Shown in pieces: positions 49,170-62,200 of a stretch of DNA of 64,000 bases. The position numbers and the translations under genes are program-made. The notes beneath the pieces were generated by a model. It saw only the letters and a list, made by a program, of their open reading frames with translations, did not search any database and had not been told where the DNA came from. The stretch is from positions 16,841,054-16,905,053 of the forward strand of contig HG738138.1 of assembly GCA_000499405.2 (NCBI GenBank), given 5' to 3'. Every line of letters begins with the position of its first letter. The first letter of the stretch is position 1. This DNA is from Onchocerca volvulus (taxonomy: Eukaryota; Nematoda; Chromadorea; Rhabditida; Onchocercidae).

Positions 49170-52100
49170 ATGAAATTTTTACGATATATTTTTCGTCCAT
49201 TATTGGGTATCATCTTTGCTCTTATCCTTTTGTTGACATCATTTTTTGGTAATTCAGTGATAATGCTAACATTGCCAATGCTTTTTTTCAATCGTCATTA
49301 TCAGTGGCGTTTATTAATTGATCGAAGCATTAGTTTCTGGATTATTATTCCTATTGTAAGTTTCAGTCTCTTAATATTAAATTTAATTCATATATATAAT
49401 CATCATGTCCATAAACGTTATAATCTATTCATAACATTTTTTTGCTTCTGATTATCTAAAAGAAATTTCTAATAAATTTCCATTTGGAATGATTTTATGA
49501 TGAAATGATAATTATCAATGAAATTATCTTTCTTCAATCAAATTTTTCATTCAAAATGATAAATGATTAAAATGAATAACTGATATTGATAAGAATGGGT
49601 AAAGTAACATCTAATAGATAAAAAGTGAATATTATTAGATTATACTATCCAATTCAGAGGGTGACATAACAGCTTTAGTATAAGATATATTATTTTTATA
49701 CTAGCCTACATTTGAATTAAAAGGATTGATTAAAAGAATGGTTTTTAATGCGAATTCCTTTTAAAAAGTTAATCCTTTATATATTATATACCGGGAAATT
49801 TATATTAGAATTATTTATATGTCGGCAGATTTATGTTCAGAATTTTATATACATCGAAAAACTTATATTTAGAATTGGTAATTGTTACTTCTTTTTTGCT
49901 TAATTTATATCAGAAAGATTTAAGAATGCATAATTTGAACAATCGATAATAGAAGCTTTTACAAGCCTTTGTAAGAAATAATCATCATTCATTTCAGGCT
50001 TTATTGGAATACATATTTGGCATGGAAATCAAGGTAACAGGTGATATGATCGATTATGATTATCCCGCAATTATTATAATGAATCACCGGACAAGACTTG
50101 ATTGGATGTACTTTTGGGTCGCATTATTTAAGATAAATCCATGGCTACTAACTAGTTCAAAAATTGCTTTGAAAGCTGAACTTCGTTATATGCCGGCAGC
50201 AGGTTTCCTTTCTCGTTTTCATAATTCTACATGGAATCATTTCAAATATTTGATTAAAAATTGCTGTTTTGTTATTTTTGTATTTTTTATTTAGCAATTA
50301 TAATTAAAATTAAATTGATTAAACTATTTAAAAATTGAAACGAATAGTAATTGATTGAACACTGCATTGTTATTTGACTCATTGAAGATTTTGAAAAATT
50401 TGATCAGAAATTTACAGATTTTTTCTTGTCTAAAAATTTTGTAATAACAACATTTCGTTTAATGTGTGTGATTAAAATTAAATTGATTTAAATCAGTTTA
50501 AAAACGATAGGTATAGGAATTAACTGAATATTGCATAACTGTTTTATTTATTAAAGGTTTTGCAATGGAAGCAAATCAGTTCATCTTTTTGGATCGTAAA
50601 ATAAAAACAGATAAGGAACGTATTTCGGAAGCAATTCATTATTATGCATCTATTGGAAACAATTATCAGGTCCAGCCTTTTAAACTGTTAATTATATTCT
50701 TCCTGATCAGAATTTGCCTGCAAAAGTGCAGCTATCGACAATATAGTAATCACAAAATTACTTAATGCTGAAATTACAGATGGGAACAATCAGATAGTTT
50801 CCATCGAAAGGAATCCTTTAAAGGAAAAAATACATTGGTTAATGCATAATATCGAATTAACTTTTTCTACTAGTTGAAAAAAAAAAACCACCACAAACTT
50901 GCATTAAGTTTGCCTCGTCGAAAAAAATCATTGCAAAGAAAAAAAAAAAGAAACATTAATTGTTGTACGATGTCTAATTAACTCTTTCCAAAAGACTTTA
51001 AAAAAAAAAAAATCACCATTAATTTGCATTAAATTTCCGTTATCAAATATCTTCTGAAAATGAAATACGATTCTGAGTTTTTTTCTATAAAAATATATTT
51101 ATTTAAATAAAAAAAATTCACTTTAATATTATCAACATCGAATACAACATAATAGGAAACCGGAAAAGATCGGCCAAATCTTCATTGTAATATATTCCAT
51201 ATTATTTGATGTATTATCATAAATTTCTATGCAACTAATCCAAACTTTTACATTTCAGGCATTCTTTTTCCAATTTCAAACAATTTGATCACAAATAATT
51301 TTTTTTTTTTTATTTTTTTTTTTTTTAGATATTATTATTTCCGGAAGGAACAGACAAAACATCTAATACAACGATGAAAAGTAATGTGTATGCAAAAAAG
51401 AATGGTTTAAAACAATTGAACAATTTAATATATCCTCGTTCGGCCGGATTTATTCATTTTATCAAAGAAATGAGACGACGTTCGTTTATTAAATTATGTA
51501 TTACACTAAATTATAAATGGAAATAATAAGAAAAAATAAGACAGTAAAAGACAGAAAAAGACTCTATTTTATTTCCAATGAAAAAATTTATGGTTTAGAT
51601 AATTACATCGAATGTATCTATGATGTAACTATCGCTTATCCAGTAAATATTGTTCAATCTGAAGTTGGCCTTTTCTTAACTGGTCGTATACCACAAAAAG
51701 TATTATTTCATATTGAACGAATTGATCTATCATGTATACCGCTCAAAGATCATGATATTGCTCAATGGATTAATGAGTACCTACTTTTTATCCCATTTTA
51801 ATTGAAAGTTTCCAAATACATTAGTAAGACGAAAATTAATAGATATGGGACATGTCAGAGGTGCTGACAACTAAATTAAAAAAAAATGGAGCAAGGAAAG
51901 GAAAATATTACTAGAAATTAGATGTGGTTGGATTGGAGAGAAAAAGACATGAGAACTCCCATGGAATACAACTAAAGTTAGATATGGAATGTAAACAAAA
52001 AGGAAAATTTCAATAATTCTTGGAAATTCTTTTCAATTTCAATTTTTTTCCAAAATGAAGCAATTTTTAGGTTATGGATTGCGAAGGACGAGAAATTAGA

Positions 52101-52632
52101 TTTATTTTACTCACAGCAATCACCACGCATACATTTCCCAAATGATAGGAATAAATTTGTATGGAAGGTAGGTGAATAACAAATATTCAGAAGTGAATGA
52201 TAAAGATATGAAGAAGATAACGGTATATTAATTTGAGGAAGGAAGATGGTAGATTTATTAATGATAAATCATTTCAGGATGATAATCCACTTCATAAAAT
52301 GGTCAAATTATTAACACTATGTTTTTGGTCATTAATGACTGCTTTTTGGTTCTATCACTTAACATTTCTACGATTCGTTCAGGTTAAAAGCATTGAATCC
52401 TTTGTGTAACATAACTATTATTAGACATAATCAAGTAGTCTAATCGCAGTTATGCTTTATTCACATAAATTACTAAGAGTAAACAAGATCTGAATATGAC
52501 CAATAAATTTAGGTGCTCTTTGGATATTTTATTTTTTTATCTGCTTATGTATATGCAAAGTATGGTGGAATTCAACGAATGGTTTATATCAAATGGTGGC
52601 ATGTAGTGAAAGCCGAAACAATTAACTTGTGA
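49170..52632 (+). CDS. LCLAT1: Lysocardiolipin acyltransferase 1 (LCLAT1/AGPAT8) family
   Basis: Eight exons, 49170-49355, 49998-50202, 50557-50669, 51329-51479, 51599-51776, 52071-52167, 52278-52382 and 52513-52632, give 384 aa (human LCLAT1 about 376). The enzyme transfers acyl groups from acyl-CoA to lysophospholipids in ER or mitochondria-associated membranes. An N-terminal TM helix (about 8-35) precedes the catalytic H-x4-D motif NHRTRLDW (H92, D97). The FPEGTD motif (172-177) and DVTIAYP follow, and two C-terminal TM helices (about 310-355) complete the family topology. TM-catalytic-TM order, motif spacing and most intron-flanking residues align with LCLAT1. C. elegans relatives are acl-8/9/10. 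ATG 49170 was chosen because the preceding in-frame codons carry no ATG before the N-terminal helix. Confidence 0.93.
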
Positions 52633-53180
52633 CATTTTCCTTCTTAATTTAAGTCTTGACGTTTCAAGCTTGAACTCGATCAAGTTAATTTTTAAATGAT
52701 AAAAAAAAAGGTGTTAATGACTTTTCGACTTTATTAATCTTACATAGTGCTACCAGATGAGCATACAGTAGCTTTGGAACTTCAATTTACATCATATTTT
52801 CACGTAATTTTTCGAATTCTGCAAATTGTTTCCTTTCCCTATCGCGATTTGTTTTAGACTTTCACTTTTTTAACATGATATTAAAACAACAAAATTAGAC
52901 AGTATAAATTTAAAGTGGAAGAATATTAGTTAGCAGCAAATTTGAAGTATGCTAAAAATCAAGTTTAAAATTTAAATTCATGATCTGGATTGCTATCTTT
53001 GAAAGTTTCTCTCATATCCTTTTTTCAGAAAAATAACATGATACACGATTCCAGACAAAGAAAAGGAAGAAAAGAGCATGTAATTTAAAACATGCAATTT
53101 TATTGACTGTACTGAGAAGATCATAGAATTGAGCTTTTCATTTTCTATTAGTAATCAAACCGTTATTTGAACAAAAAAAA
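52633..53180. other. Intergenic, convergent ends of LCLAT1 and USP39
   Basis: AT-rich 3' flanks of two convergent genes. No gene or repeat of note. Poly(A) signals for both strands are expected here, but none stands out. Confidence 0.6.
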
Positions 53181-56100
53181 TTATTGTTCCATTTTGTTCA
53201 TAGTTTCTCCTTCATCTTCCTCCGTCTCACCAGCTCGCTGTTCACGTGTCTTCGAAGTATTCAAACGCCAAATCTAAAGTTTTTCAAGAAATTTCTATTT
53301 AATTTTGGCTCATAACTAATACAACTGCAATTTGAATACATCAAGCCACTAACGATCATTCATCATTAGTAATACTAAACAAGTACTGACAAATGAGACA
53401 ACCTGTATATAAGATTCGGCTAGCGTAATCATCTGTGGAAGTATTTCTTTCACATGCAAATCTTCCAATTCATACCATTTTTGAGTACCCTGAAATAACC
53501 CATGTAACTGATGGAAATTTGATGCAGCGTATCCTTTTCGACTGAGATATTGAAGAAAAACAGTCTTGCATCTATTAATCGAAAATATGTGATGAAAAAA
53601 AACGAACATTATGAAGAATTTGGACACGATAGGAACCCGATGATGGTGGACCATCATGAACAATATTTGAAACGAGATCATAAGTAGTATATTTATGCAG
53701 AGGACGCATCTCTTCTGCCAAACAATCATACAAGTCAACATTGCTGAAATGGAAAAAAAAATGTTCGTCATAACCACTCAGAGTTTCCTCGCTTTTGAAA
53801 TTGTAAAGTTATTAGTATAACAGCATATTGAATTAAAATAGGAATGCAATCTAAGACTAGAGTATCTTTTCGGTTATCAGGAATTATCATGCCCAAAATC
53901 TAAATCAGTATTGAATCATTAAATAATGATCACTGAATTCTAAGTTAATCATTCTATTCTTGTTAAAGGAAAATGCAAACATTTTATTCATTACCTTATA
54001 GGAAAATTGACAATAGTAGGATTTTTTTCGACGAACCACTGATTCTTATGAAATCGTTTGTAAGTTATAATTAAATAAGGCGGCAAACGGACTAGTTGAA
54101 AACGTTTCATGAAATTTTCACTATATGTTTTATATTCCTGAAACAGAGCATAACTGAAATGATCCAATACGAGAATTTTAGTACATTTAGTAATGTCATT
54201 CACTTATTATTAAACAAGACATGGAAAAAAAAAAAGAAAAAAAAATTTGAAACAAAAAAGGGTAATAACCTTTTCAGTAGCTCCGTTAAATTTAGTCAAC
54301 AGTACAGAAAGTGGCACTTGCGGTATAATATTTTGCAATAATTCGTCACGATATAATGGAGCTGCTGGCAAATCCAACGTAAGATAAAGAAATGGAATCT
54401 CGAGTTTCTTTTCTAAAAGAAGGAAGTGCAGCAATGGAGTTCTAATTCGCGCAAGAAAATGAAATCAAATGGACAATAAAATATTCAACATGACTAGCAA
54501 AAGAGTACCTTTGTATTCATCAGTTTCTTGTAACGTTTTTCGTGCTTCTTCAGTTGTTTCCACTGGTATTACTTTCCGTGTGAATTCATGCAGTCGACCC
54601 CGAAATATCTTGTAGATAATGGATGACGATGTCTTGCGAGTACCGTTTAATGCTATATGAAGGGTATTCAACAAAAAATTCAAAAACTCTGCTGCATCAC
54701 CTGTAATTTCTTGAAATAAAATGTCGGTCAGAAGATAAGATTCAATTGTTGTTACTCCAAAAAAGAATTTTTTTTCTAGGATTACTTAATTGTATATGTG
54801 TTTATGTATATTATCATTTCTCGAAAATAACGAAACAAACCTTGCTTGGTGATTTGAAATTTCTTATTGCTGCATAACACGCTGGCTTGTAGCATTTCAT
54901 GAGGTGAAACATGCGCTTTAAACGCCTTCGGATTCCACAATTTCCTGATCAATTCACCAAAACGCTTCGGCAACAACGTTATCTTATCGCCAGGCGGCCT
55001 TTTTATATTTATATAATTTTCTTCACGTAGGAAGTAATCACGAAGAGGTGGAACATGAGAAAGTGCCTAAAACATAATTTTTTCCAGCATGACAAAATAT
55101 TTCCTCTGAATCAAAGAATAAATAAATTAAGAACCTCCCCAACTATTTTAATATACTTAAATCTCTATTACTATCGCGAAATTGTGTATATTTTCTAATT
55201 TTCAACAGAATGAGACATTATATCCAGTATTACGAACTATAATTATGTCAAAAAAATTGAATGCTAATTACCAACTTATGTGTTTAATTAACAATATCTT
55301 GATTCCAAAAATTTCGAAATGAAAACTCACATGCAGAACCACATTTTCATAATCATTTGCTTTGATATTGTTCAGACCAACAACACCTGGATAATAAGTT
55401 GTTCCATCAAAAGCTCGAGCCATCTTTCCCATCTTATCGATCTCCATGATATATTTTGTCGTATAGGTTGGTTTCAATACATACTGAAGAAACTCATCTG
55501 CTATTTCTTTTTTGGGACCAGTTCAAACAATTTTTTTTAATTTCTAGAACTGATATAGTTCTTATAAAACAACAACCTTGATATCATCCAACGATGGATC
55601 AATGATCTCATAATTATCAGGCAAACAGTAGAATTTCAAAGTGCTTAAATTCAGGAAAACTCTATGGTTAGTATTCAGTGAATGGGTGTACGCATGAGTG
55701 CTGGTGCCTCGGCCCTGAAAATAGAATATTTGAACAATTGAACATTGTGAAAAGTATGACCCAGTAAGAATTTTTCCGATAATGCCATCGCTAACAATTA
55801 ACAAATTTTTTACAGTTTTATGATTCACCTGGAAATATTTTCCGCAAACCATACAAGCATAAACATTGATATGTGACAATGAAACGGAACACAGCTTTTC
55901 GAAATCAAAATCTAACGCGCATCTGCAAAAATAAATTTCGAGTACTTGAAAAGAAACAAAAATTTTCAGCACAAAAAACAAAACCTAATAAATTTGAAAT
56001 AGAAGAGGACAAAAAAGAAAAGCAAACCTATCAATTGTATCCAAATATGGGCATTGTCGACTTGGCTTTTCAATTTGAGCCTTTTTTAATGACCAAACTG

Positions 56101-57654
56101 CATCATTATCCGCATCAAGCAAATCCGGATGTTCCTGTTCCTCCTTCAGTAGCCTAGCGATTTCCAGATCTCTTGCTGTTGGCTCTTTTTTGACAGTGTC
56201 TGTGATATGCTGTTCTAAATTTGAACCATTCGTCTCAATCTCCAACTGTGTTCTTGAAAATGTTCCTGAAATTCTTCGTATATAAGTGTTATATAATCAA
56301 CTAATTTAAAAATGTTTTTCTTTAAAAAAAAAAAACATTGATTCAATTAAAAATATTAATTTAAAGAAACGATGATTAAAGAAGAAAATATACCATCCAG
56401 TACTTCACTATTATCATTTCTTTTTTCCTTTTCCATAGAAGAACGACGACGTTTCTCGCTTTTCGAGTGCTATAAACAATATTAGTTACATTTTGGAAAT
56501 GAGAACATCTATTTGAAGTTTGCTCCTTAACATAATTATGGTGGCGAAATATTTCCAGTCAATTTGAGTATGATTTAGTTCATATAGCTTTGAAAAAGAT
56601 AATCAGGATATTAGCTCAATCTTGCCAGAAGTTTAAGATATTAGCTGCGTCAGAGCTATCCAAAAATATGCTGGAAATAAATTCTTAACAAATATGTTGG
56701 ATATAATATTATAAAGACAATATAAAATACTTTTTTTGATGACTTGGTATCTTTATAACTTGAATGCTTTCGTTTTGATCGTGTTCGTGAATCGTCTCGA
56801 CTGGTATCACTACCAGAATCTGTTGATCGCGACCGTTTACGCTTTCTATCCCTAAAACTACTACTGGAATCTTCCTTTCGACCTTTTCTTGAAGGCTCAT
56901 TTGATAATTTATCTGGAAATATCAGCATATCGTTGAATAAGGTTATGGCAAATGTTTCCTTTTGAAAATATATTGTTAAATTTAGATACATTAGGAAGAA
57001 AAGCATAAAAGTGATAATAAAAGCTTCTAGAACTCGCCAGCTTTAGTTGCTGTTTCACGTTTTTCATTGCCATTCTCATTTTCTACCAATTCACCTTCCT
57101 CGTTACTTGCAGAAACACCCTGAAGAGATGTTAAGGAAAGAAAAAAAAAGGAAAAAAAAGCTTAATTTGATTGGTACCAATAATATAAATCCTTACAGGC
57201 ATCATTTCTTTAGTAATTTCAACAGTTTGTTCACCTCGTCGATGATTTTCACTGCGTTCACTCTGAAAATTGAGCAAATTTAATATGAAAAAATGAAATG
57301 CTTCCCTTTCTTTTCCTCGAAAAATATGATGAGAGATTTCCTAAATTTAGTTATTTCTATAACCGACGTCAAAAATAATGTAATTCAGATCATTCGAGAT
57401 TCCAATGCAGTAAGTTTCATTGTAAATTTTAATGTATTATTGATAAACATTTTGAAGAAAATTATTTTTAATTTCATTTCCTATTCATAGAATGCTCAGA
57501 TCTACAAATAACAACTACGTTAATAACTTCAAGCAATGATACTAATAATAAACAGAAAACAACAATAATAATAATAACGATAATAATAATAATTAATAAT
57601 AATAAATAATTAATAATACTAAAAATAAAAATAAAAATAATAATAATAATAATC

Positions 57655-57705
<51 letters not shown>

Positions 57706-58030
57706 GTAATAATACTAATAATAATAATAATAGTAATAATAGTAATAATAGTAGCAGTAAAAATAATAATAATGATGATTTCAAGAAACGCAGAAAAAAC
57801 CAGCAATACATATAATTCATGCTAATGCACGTATTAAAGAATCAAATAAAAAATAAGTGGATTCGAATAACAAAAAAATTAGCAATTAAATAAATAACGA
57901 AACAACTAAATATTGAGTAACTGAATGTCAGCTAAATAAATATTTGATAAATAAATATTCAAATAAAATGAATTCATACCTTATTTTCGTTATTTTCTTC
58001 TGCTCGTTTTCTATTCCTTGTTGTAACCAT
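53181..58030 (-). CDS. USP39: USP39 / SAD1, splicing-associated ubiquitin-protease-like protein
   Basis: Sixteen exons, listed 5' to 3', give 699 aa: 58030-57980, 57262-57197, 57119-57038, 56912-56731, 56469-56394, 56265-56028, 55922-55829, 55714-55577, 55483-55331, 55066-54841, 54700-54509, 54412-54270, 54137-53995, 53743-53608, 53489-53403, 53273-53181. An acidic, RS-like N-terminus (RDRKRKRSRSTDSGSDTSRD) is longer than in human USP39 (565 aa). The ZnF-UBP domain follows (CPYLDTIDR, SHINVYACMVCGKYF, LKFYCLPDNYEIIDPS), then a UCH fold (GTTYYPGVVGLNNIKANDY, LTLDLPAAPLYRDE, NGTQKWYELEDL). The catalytic Cys position reads NDYENVVLH, so, as in other USP39 proteins, it should be enzymatically inactive. 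Its known role is in U4/U6.U5 tri-snRNP assembly and splicing. The intron after 57038 needs a GC donor to stay in frame. Confidence 0.96.
57550..57775. repeat. AAT/ATA trinucleotide microsatellite in USP39 intron 1
   Basis: A long imperfect (AAT)n array with TAG, AAA and ATC variants. The poly-Ile frame read through it on the minus strand is an artefact. Confidence 0.9.
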
Positions 58031-58374
58031 CGTAATAAAATGTTCTACAAATCATCCACTTATGTTAAGGATCGATAATTTTTAAATCAAGTTGAAACAT
58101 AAAATATCAAGTCCGTAATATTCCTGCCCCGGGAGATTCATATCAATCTTTGACAATCTCCCGGGTAAAACCACCCCTACCTCTCATCATCTCCCTCTTC
58201 CTCACACATGCCGATCAACGCCGATGCTAAAATCTCCGAGTTGGGTTGATGGAAGATAAAACCAAACGTGAACCCGCTCGTAGGCCATTGCGAAATTGTT
58301 CGGTCCACAGCGACTAAGAAAAATTTTTATGCAATTGTTATGTTTGCTGGTTATCTGACACCATCATCAATGTC
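58031..58374. other. Presumed USP39 promoter region
   Basis: The first 95 bp upstream of ATG 58030 are AT-rich. From about 58120 to 58330 the sequence has many more G and C, with a CCCGGG-based hairpin at 58128-58165 and a pyrimidine-rich stretch, then gives way to the mitochondrial insertion. No exon seen. Promoter function is inferred from position. Confidence 0.45.
58128..58165. promoter_or_regulatory. Inverted repeat CCCGGGAGATT / AATCTCCCGGG
   Basis: Perfect 11-bp arms at 58128-58138 and 58155-58165 around a 16-nt loop, about 100 bp upstream of the USP39 start. It could be a dimeric protein-binding site or a chance hairpin. Confidence 0.4.
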
Positions 58375-59235
58375 TTTTTAGGGGCGGTTTCGATGTTGCT
58401 GAGAAGGTACATGTTGGTTTTACTTTAGGTTTTTTTTCTTGTTGCTTTGTTGTTTGTTGTTTTTGAATTAGAAGTTTTGATTTTTATTATTTTGATTCGG
58501 GGTGATTTTTATAGGATGTTGCCTTTTTTTTTATTTTTTTTTATGTTGTTTTTAAGTTTCATATGGAGTGGTATTGTGGTAAGTTGGTTTGGCTTTGTTA
58601 GTGGGTCTTTAGTATAATTTTTAATACTTTTGATTGCAGATCATTTATTTTATGGCCTTGAGGTAATTTTTGAAGTTTTGAAAACTTTTTTTAGATTTTT
58701 TAGTCCTTAACTTTTTTTGCTGAAGTAGTTGAAGTTTTAAAATTAGATGTTTGGAGCGTTTGGATTTTTTTCAGTTTTTTAAAGATTTAGTATATATTTT
58801 TTTAGTATTATTTGTTGTCTGCAAACGGGATTTGGTCTTTTTTGTGGTCTTTTAGTTTATTTTAGAATTTTTTATTTACTATAAAAAGGTTTTTGTGGAC
58901 TTTTGTCGTTGTTTGTTTGGTATGTTCTTATTTTTTACTTTTTTTTATTTGCACTTTTTTTTTTATTTTTTTTTTATTTTGTTCCTTATAGTAAGTGGAG
59001 TAATAGTTTTGGTTTTAGTGATTATTTTAATTTTACTTTTGCTTATAATTTTGAGGTGTGTTTGTTTTTTTTGGTTTTGTTGTTGGTTTGTTTTATAGTT
59101 TTTGTTTATGGTTCTTTCTATATAGTTTAGTAGTTGTGAGTTCTGCGGAGTCTTTTAATTGGTTGTTATTGCTTGGTGTTTTTTCTTTTATTCATATTAG
59201 TATGATTTTTATGCAATTCTTTGATAATAATAATA
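58375..59235 (+). pseudogene. Nuclear mitochondrial insertion (NUMT): nad C-terminus, trnC, nad5-like
   Basis: The plus strand switches abruptly to T+G-rich, C-poor sequence, the strand bias of nematode mitochondrial coding strands, and switches back near 59235. With the invertebrate mitochondrial code, 58485-58617 reads as a hydrophobic NADH-dehydrogenase-like C-terminus. A tRNA-Cys-like sequence (anticodon GCA) follows at 58604-58657. A possible tRNA-Ser (TGA at 58679-58681) comes next, then hydrophobic frames at 58900-59235 with SAESFNWLLLLGVFSFIHIS, resembling the N-terminal part of nad5. A frameshift near 59125 and in-frame stops show decay. Exact gene identities are inferred, and a search against filarial mitogenomes would decide them. 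The insertion lies a few hundred bp upstream of USP39. Confidence 0.75.
58604..58657 (+). tRNA. trnC: Mitochondrial-type tRNA-Cys(GCA) copy within the NUMT
   Basis: The acceptor stem GGTC...GGCC pairs (with one G-T), a D-arm-like TTAGTATAATTTTTAATA follows, and the anticodon arm TGA-TTGCAGA-TCA presents GCA. The T arm is replaced by a short loop, as in nematode mitochondrial tRNAs. As part of a nuclear insertion it is presumably not functional. Confidence 0.5.
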
Positions 59236-62200
59236 AATGTCATAATACTAAGAAAATATTTAGAAATGAAAGGCTGAATATTGAAAATAACTTCTAAATG
59301 ATAGTTGCGAATACAGAGAATGTTTCTAATTAAATGATAATCCGTTAGATAATAATTCGTAATTAATAATTTGTTATTCATGTGTATTTCCAAATTCCAT
59401 ATTATATCATGGTTTTTTGTTTCCATTCAATATATACTACCAATTTATTCTCGGTGATTGATTAAAGCGATGAAAATTTTCAATGATTTCGTGATTTTAT
59501 CGGCCATAAAAGTTATCTCATATCTTAACATTCACCGCTTATTGATTTCATTTTCACCATTCATTTAATTTTTTTAAACAAAATATTCTTTTACCAAATC
59601 TAGAATTTATAATTTTTACGCTACTTATTTGGCATTATTCACTCACTGTTTGTTTTGTTATTCGTTGCATTCAAATTTTTGGGAGTCGATTATTCGCTTT
59701 ATAATACTTACAATTTTTAGTATTCAAATTTTTCGGTAGTGAGTTATTTCTGTCTTATTTCGGAATACTTTTAATCATTATAGTCTATGTGACTTTTCGA
59801 AGATATCTTCTATTCGACGAACAAAGATTCGGATGATAAAAAATAAAGTTGGCAATCATTTGATTCATTTCTTCATGAAACTTTAAGTGACAGAAATTGT
59901 ACTGCAAGAAAAATTGAGTAAAAGTTAGAATATTCACATATCATTAGATTATCACTGAAATAGACGAATGATAATTGATCCTGAAATTGAGATAAGAATG
60001 AAACATGAAATTGATAGTTATTAAAAACATTTCAAAATAAATTCTCGATGATAAATTGAATTAATCCTAGAAATTTTCATAGGACCATTTAGCTAGAATT
60101 TTTTTCTGATAGACAATTTTAGATGAATAAGGTCATCATACATAAACCTCATGACTGAGATTTGTAAAGTAAAGTAGATTTCTAAAGTAAGAGCTTATCA
60201 TTTGATTTTAGTAAGCCATCTCATAAAAATAGATTGGATCATTTGACTTTTGACCTTAGCTAATTTGATATACAATTGTAGGGCTATGGATGCCAATATT
60301 TCCGACCATTTCTAAGAATGAAAATGATATATTTTAAATGCATAGAAGGTATTTAAGTGTTAGTTGCAATAATTGTATGCTTTGAATTTTTGTCTTCACT
60401 TAACTTCTGGAAGAAAGGGTCGAGTGGCTTGCAAAAACAATTTATTCGATTTTTTTAAAACATTTATATTCCTGTTTCTCATTTCGAGAGAAGTTTGAGC
60501 TCCAGATGATTGGTATTACAGGAAGAATAGTGGATGGCATAAGACTTACGCTACCTGAATAATTGATAAAATGTCGGCGAGTTTCAGACCGCATATGTTC
60601 GAAAGTTGAAGAGCCGAATTGCTTTAGGAAAGGCAGTGGATTGAACATCATGCATATGGGTGCCAAAAATTCGAAGCTTTGTTCTTGAAATTGTGTGCAA
60701 CGTAATACCACCTAGAAACGTTGTCGAGCGGAATCTTCATACTTTCTCAGTTAAAACGTATTCATTCAGTATCACGTGTAAGCAACCAATACAATTCTTT
60801 ACTCAGCATTTACTAAAACTTTTCAATCTTTGAATACTTTAGAAAGAAATTATTGGAAATTTTAGCGAGCAAAATCACCAAGTGCTAAATTCAATTTTTA
60901 AATAATATTTCAGGTGTTGAAAGTGTTCTTTGAAGAAATAATACAAAATATATTACAACTGAATCACATCCTGTATCGCTGTAGAATTAAACTGAAGTGA
61001 TTCAGTGCGCATAAATTGAACTGTTGCTTTCATGGTATGCCAATGAAATGATAAGGCTAAATTTGTATCATTAAATTTTTCAACTTAAAATTATCCAAAT
61101 CAGAATAATTATGAGTTTATATATGATAATATTATCATTTAATACCGTATACACTGATTGAGAAGAAAGATTAATGTAAAGAACAAAAATAATGTGGTAT
61201 TTTCTAGTCTCAGCAATACTTCAAAATATAAATTGAATAATATGAAGTATTCCAAATTTAATATTGTTCATTTAAAAGTATTTGAATAATTTAATTAGTT
61301 CAAATTGCCACAAAAAAAAGATATTAGAAAGGAAAAAAATTTTTTTCCTAATCTTCTCTCTAATTTTACTTTCATCCATTTCGAATTTTAACTTTTAATT
61401 TAACTTCTCAGTTTCGGCAATTTTATTCATTTTTTTGGTTTTATTTTTCAATAGCAGTATTTTAATTAATGTGATATGGATATTTTTTACTTATGTATTT
61501 TCGTATGTTTTATTCATTTATTGTCTCAAACATCATAAATTAAAAAACAGTTATGAAATAATCAAATAAATTAAACTTTTTTTTCACTTTTTCAAATATA
61601 TATTTCTTGTAAGTAAATGAATAATGAAGAAAATCTGTACTGTAACCGGAACATTTTGGAGTAAATGATTGTTTTCCCTTTTGTTGACAAATTTATGGAT
61701 GTAAAGCTAATGAGCACAAGCTAATGATGCATTAATATTTTCTATCTGATTATTACCCCCAAAAAATCTTGTCATTTACGATTGGTAATTTTGGCATTTA
61801 CGATAAAAGATATCCAAACAGTTGGCTTTAATAACTTGATCTCAGGTATGTCTGTGATTGATAATTCCGGTTTTTATGGTATAAGTTATCTGAACAGTTC
61901 ATTTTACTGATCCGACCATATTCAATGATTATACTTATAAAATACTACTGTTCCATCACCCATTTGCTTTGTTTTTGCATGATTTCCGAGGCTAAATGTT
62001 AAAAAAAGAAAAATTTGATAATATCAACTTGTTAGAATAATACTGTAAAACAATATACAAATTATCGAGGAATGATATGAGAAGAATGTTTTATATAAAA
62101 TTTAAAATAAATTTCCAAAAATTAAAAAAATTTAAAGAATTTTTTTTATTTTCAGAAACACAGAGTTTGATTAAATGTACTTTTATTCCATTGTTTGTCG

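Noticed and set aside
55331..55483. Loss of the catalytic Cys in USP39 taken as a disabling mutation
   Set aside because: Lack of the nucleophile at this site is normal for the USP39/SAD1 family.
57474..57806. 110-codon minus-strand frame rich in Ile
   Set aside because: Translation of the AAT/ATA microsatellite in USP39 intron 1.
58895..59297. Phe/Leu/Val-rich frames on the plus strand
   Set aside because: Not nuclear genes: they are the T-rich mitochondrial insertion read with the standard code.
60442..60711. 89-codon minus-strand frame
   Set aside because: Contains no recognisable domain and could not be joined to neighbouring exons. Left unannotated, though a lineage-specific exon cannot be excluded.
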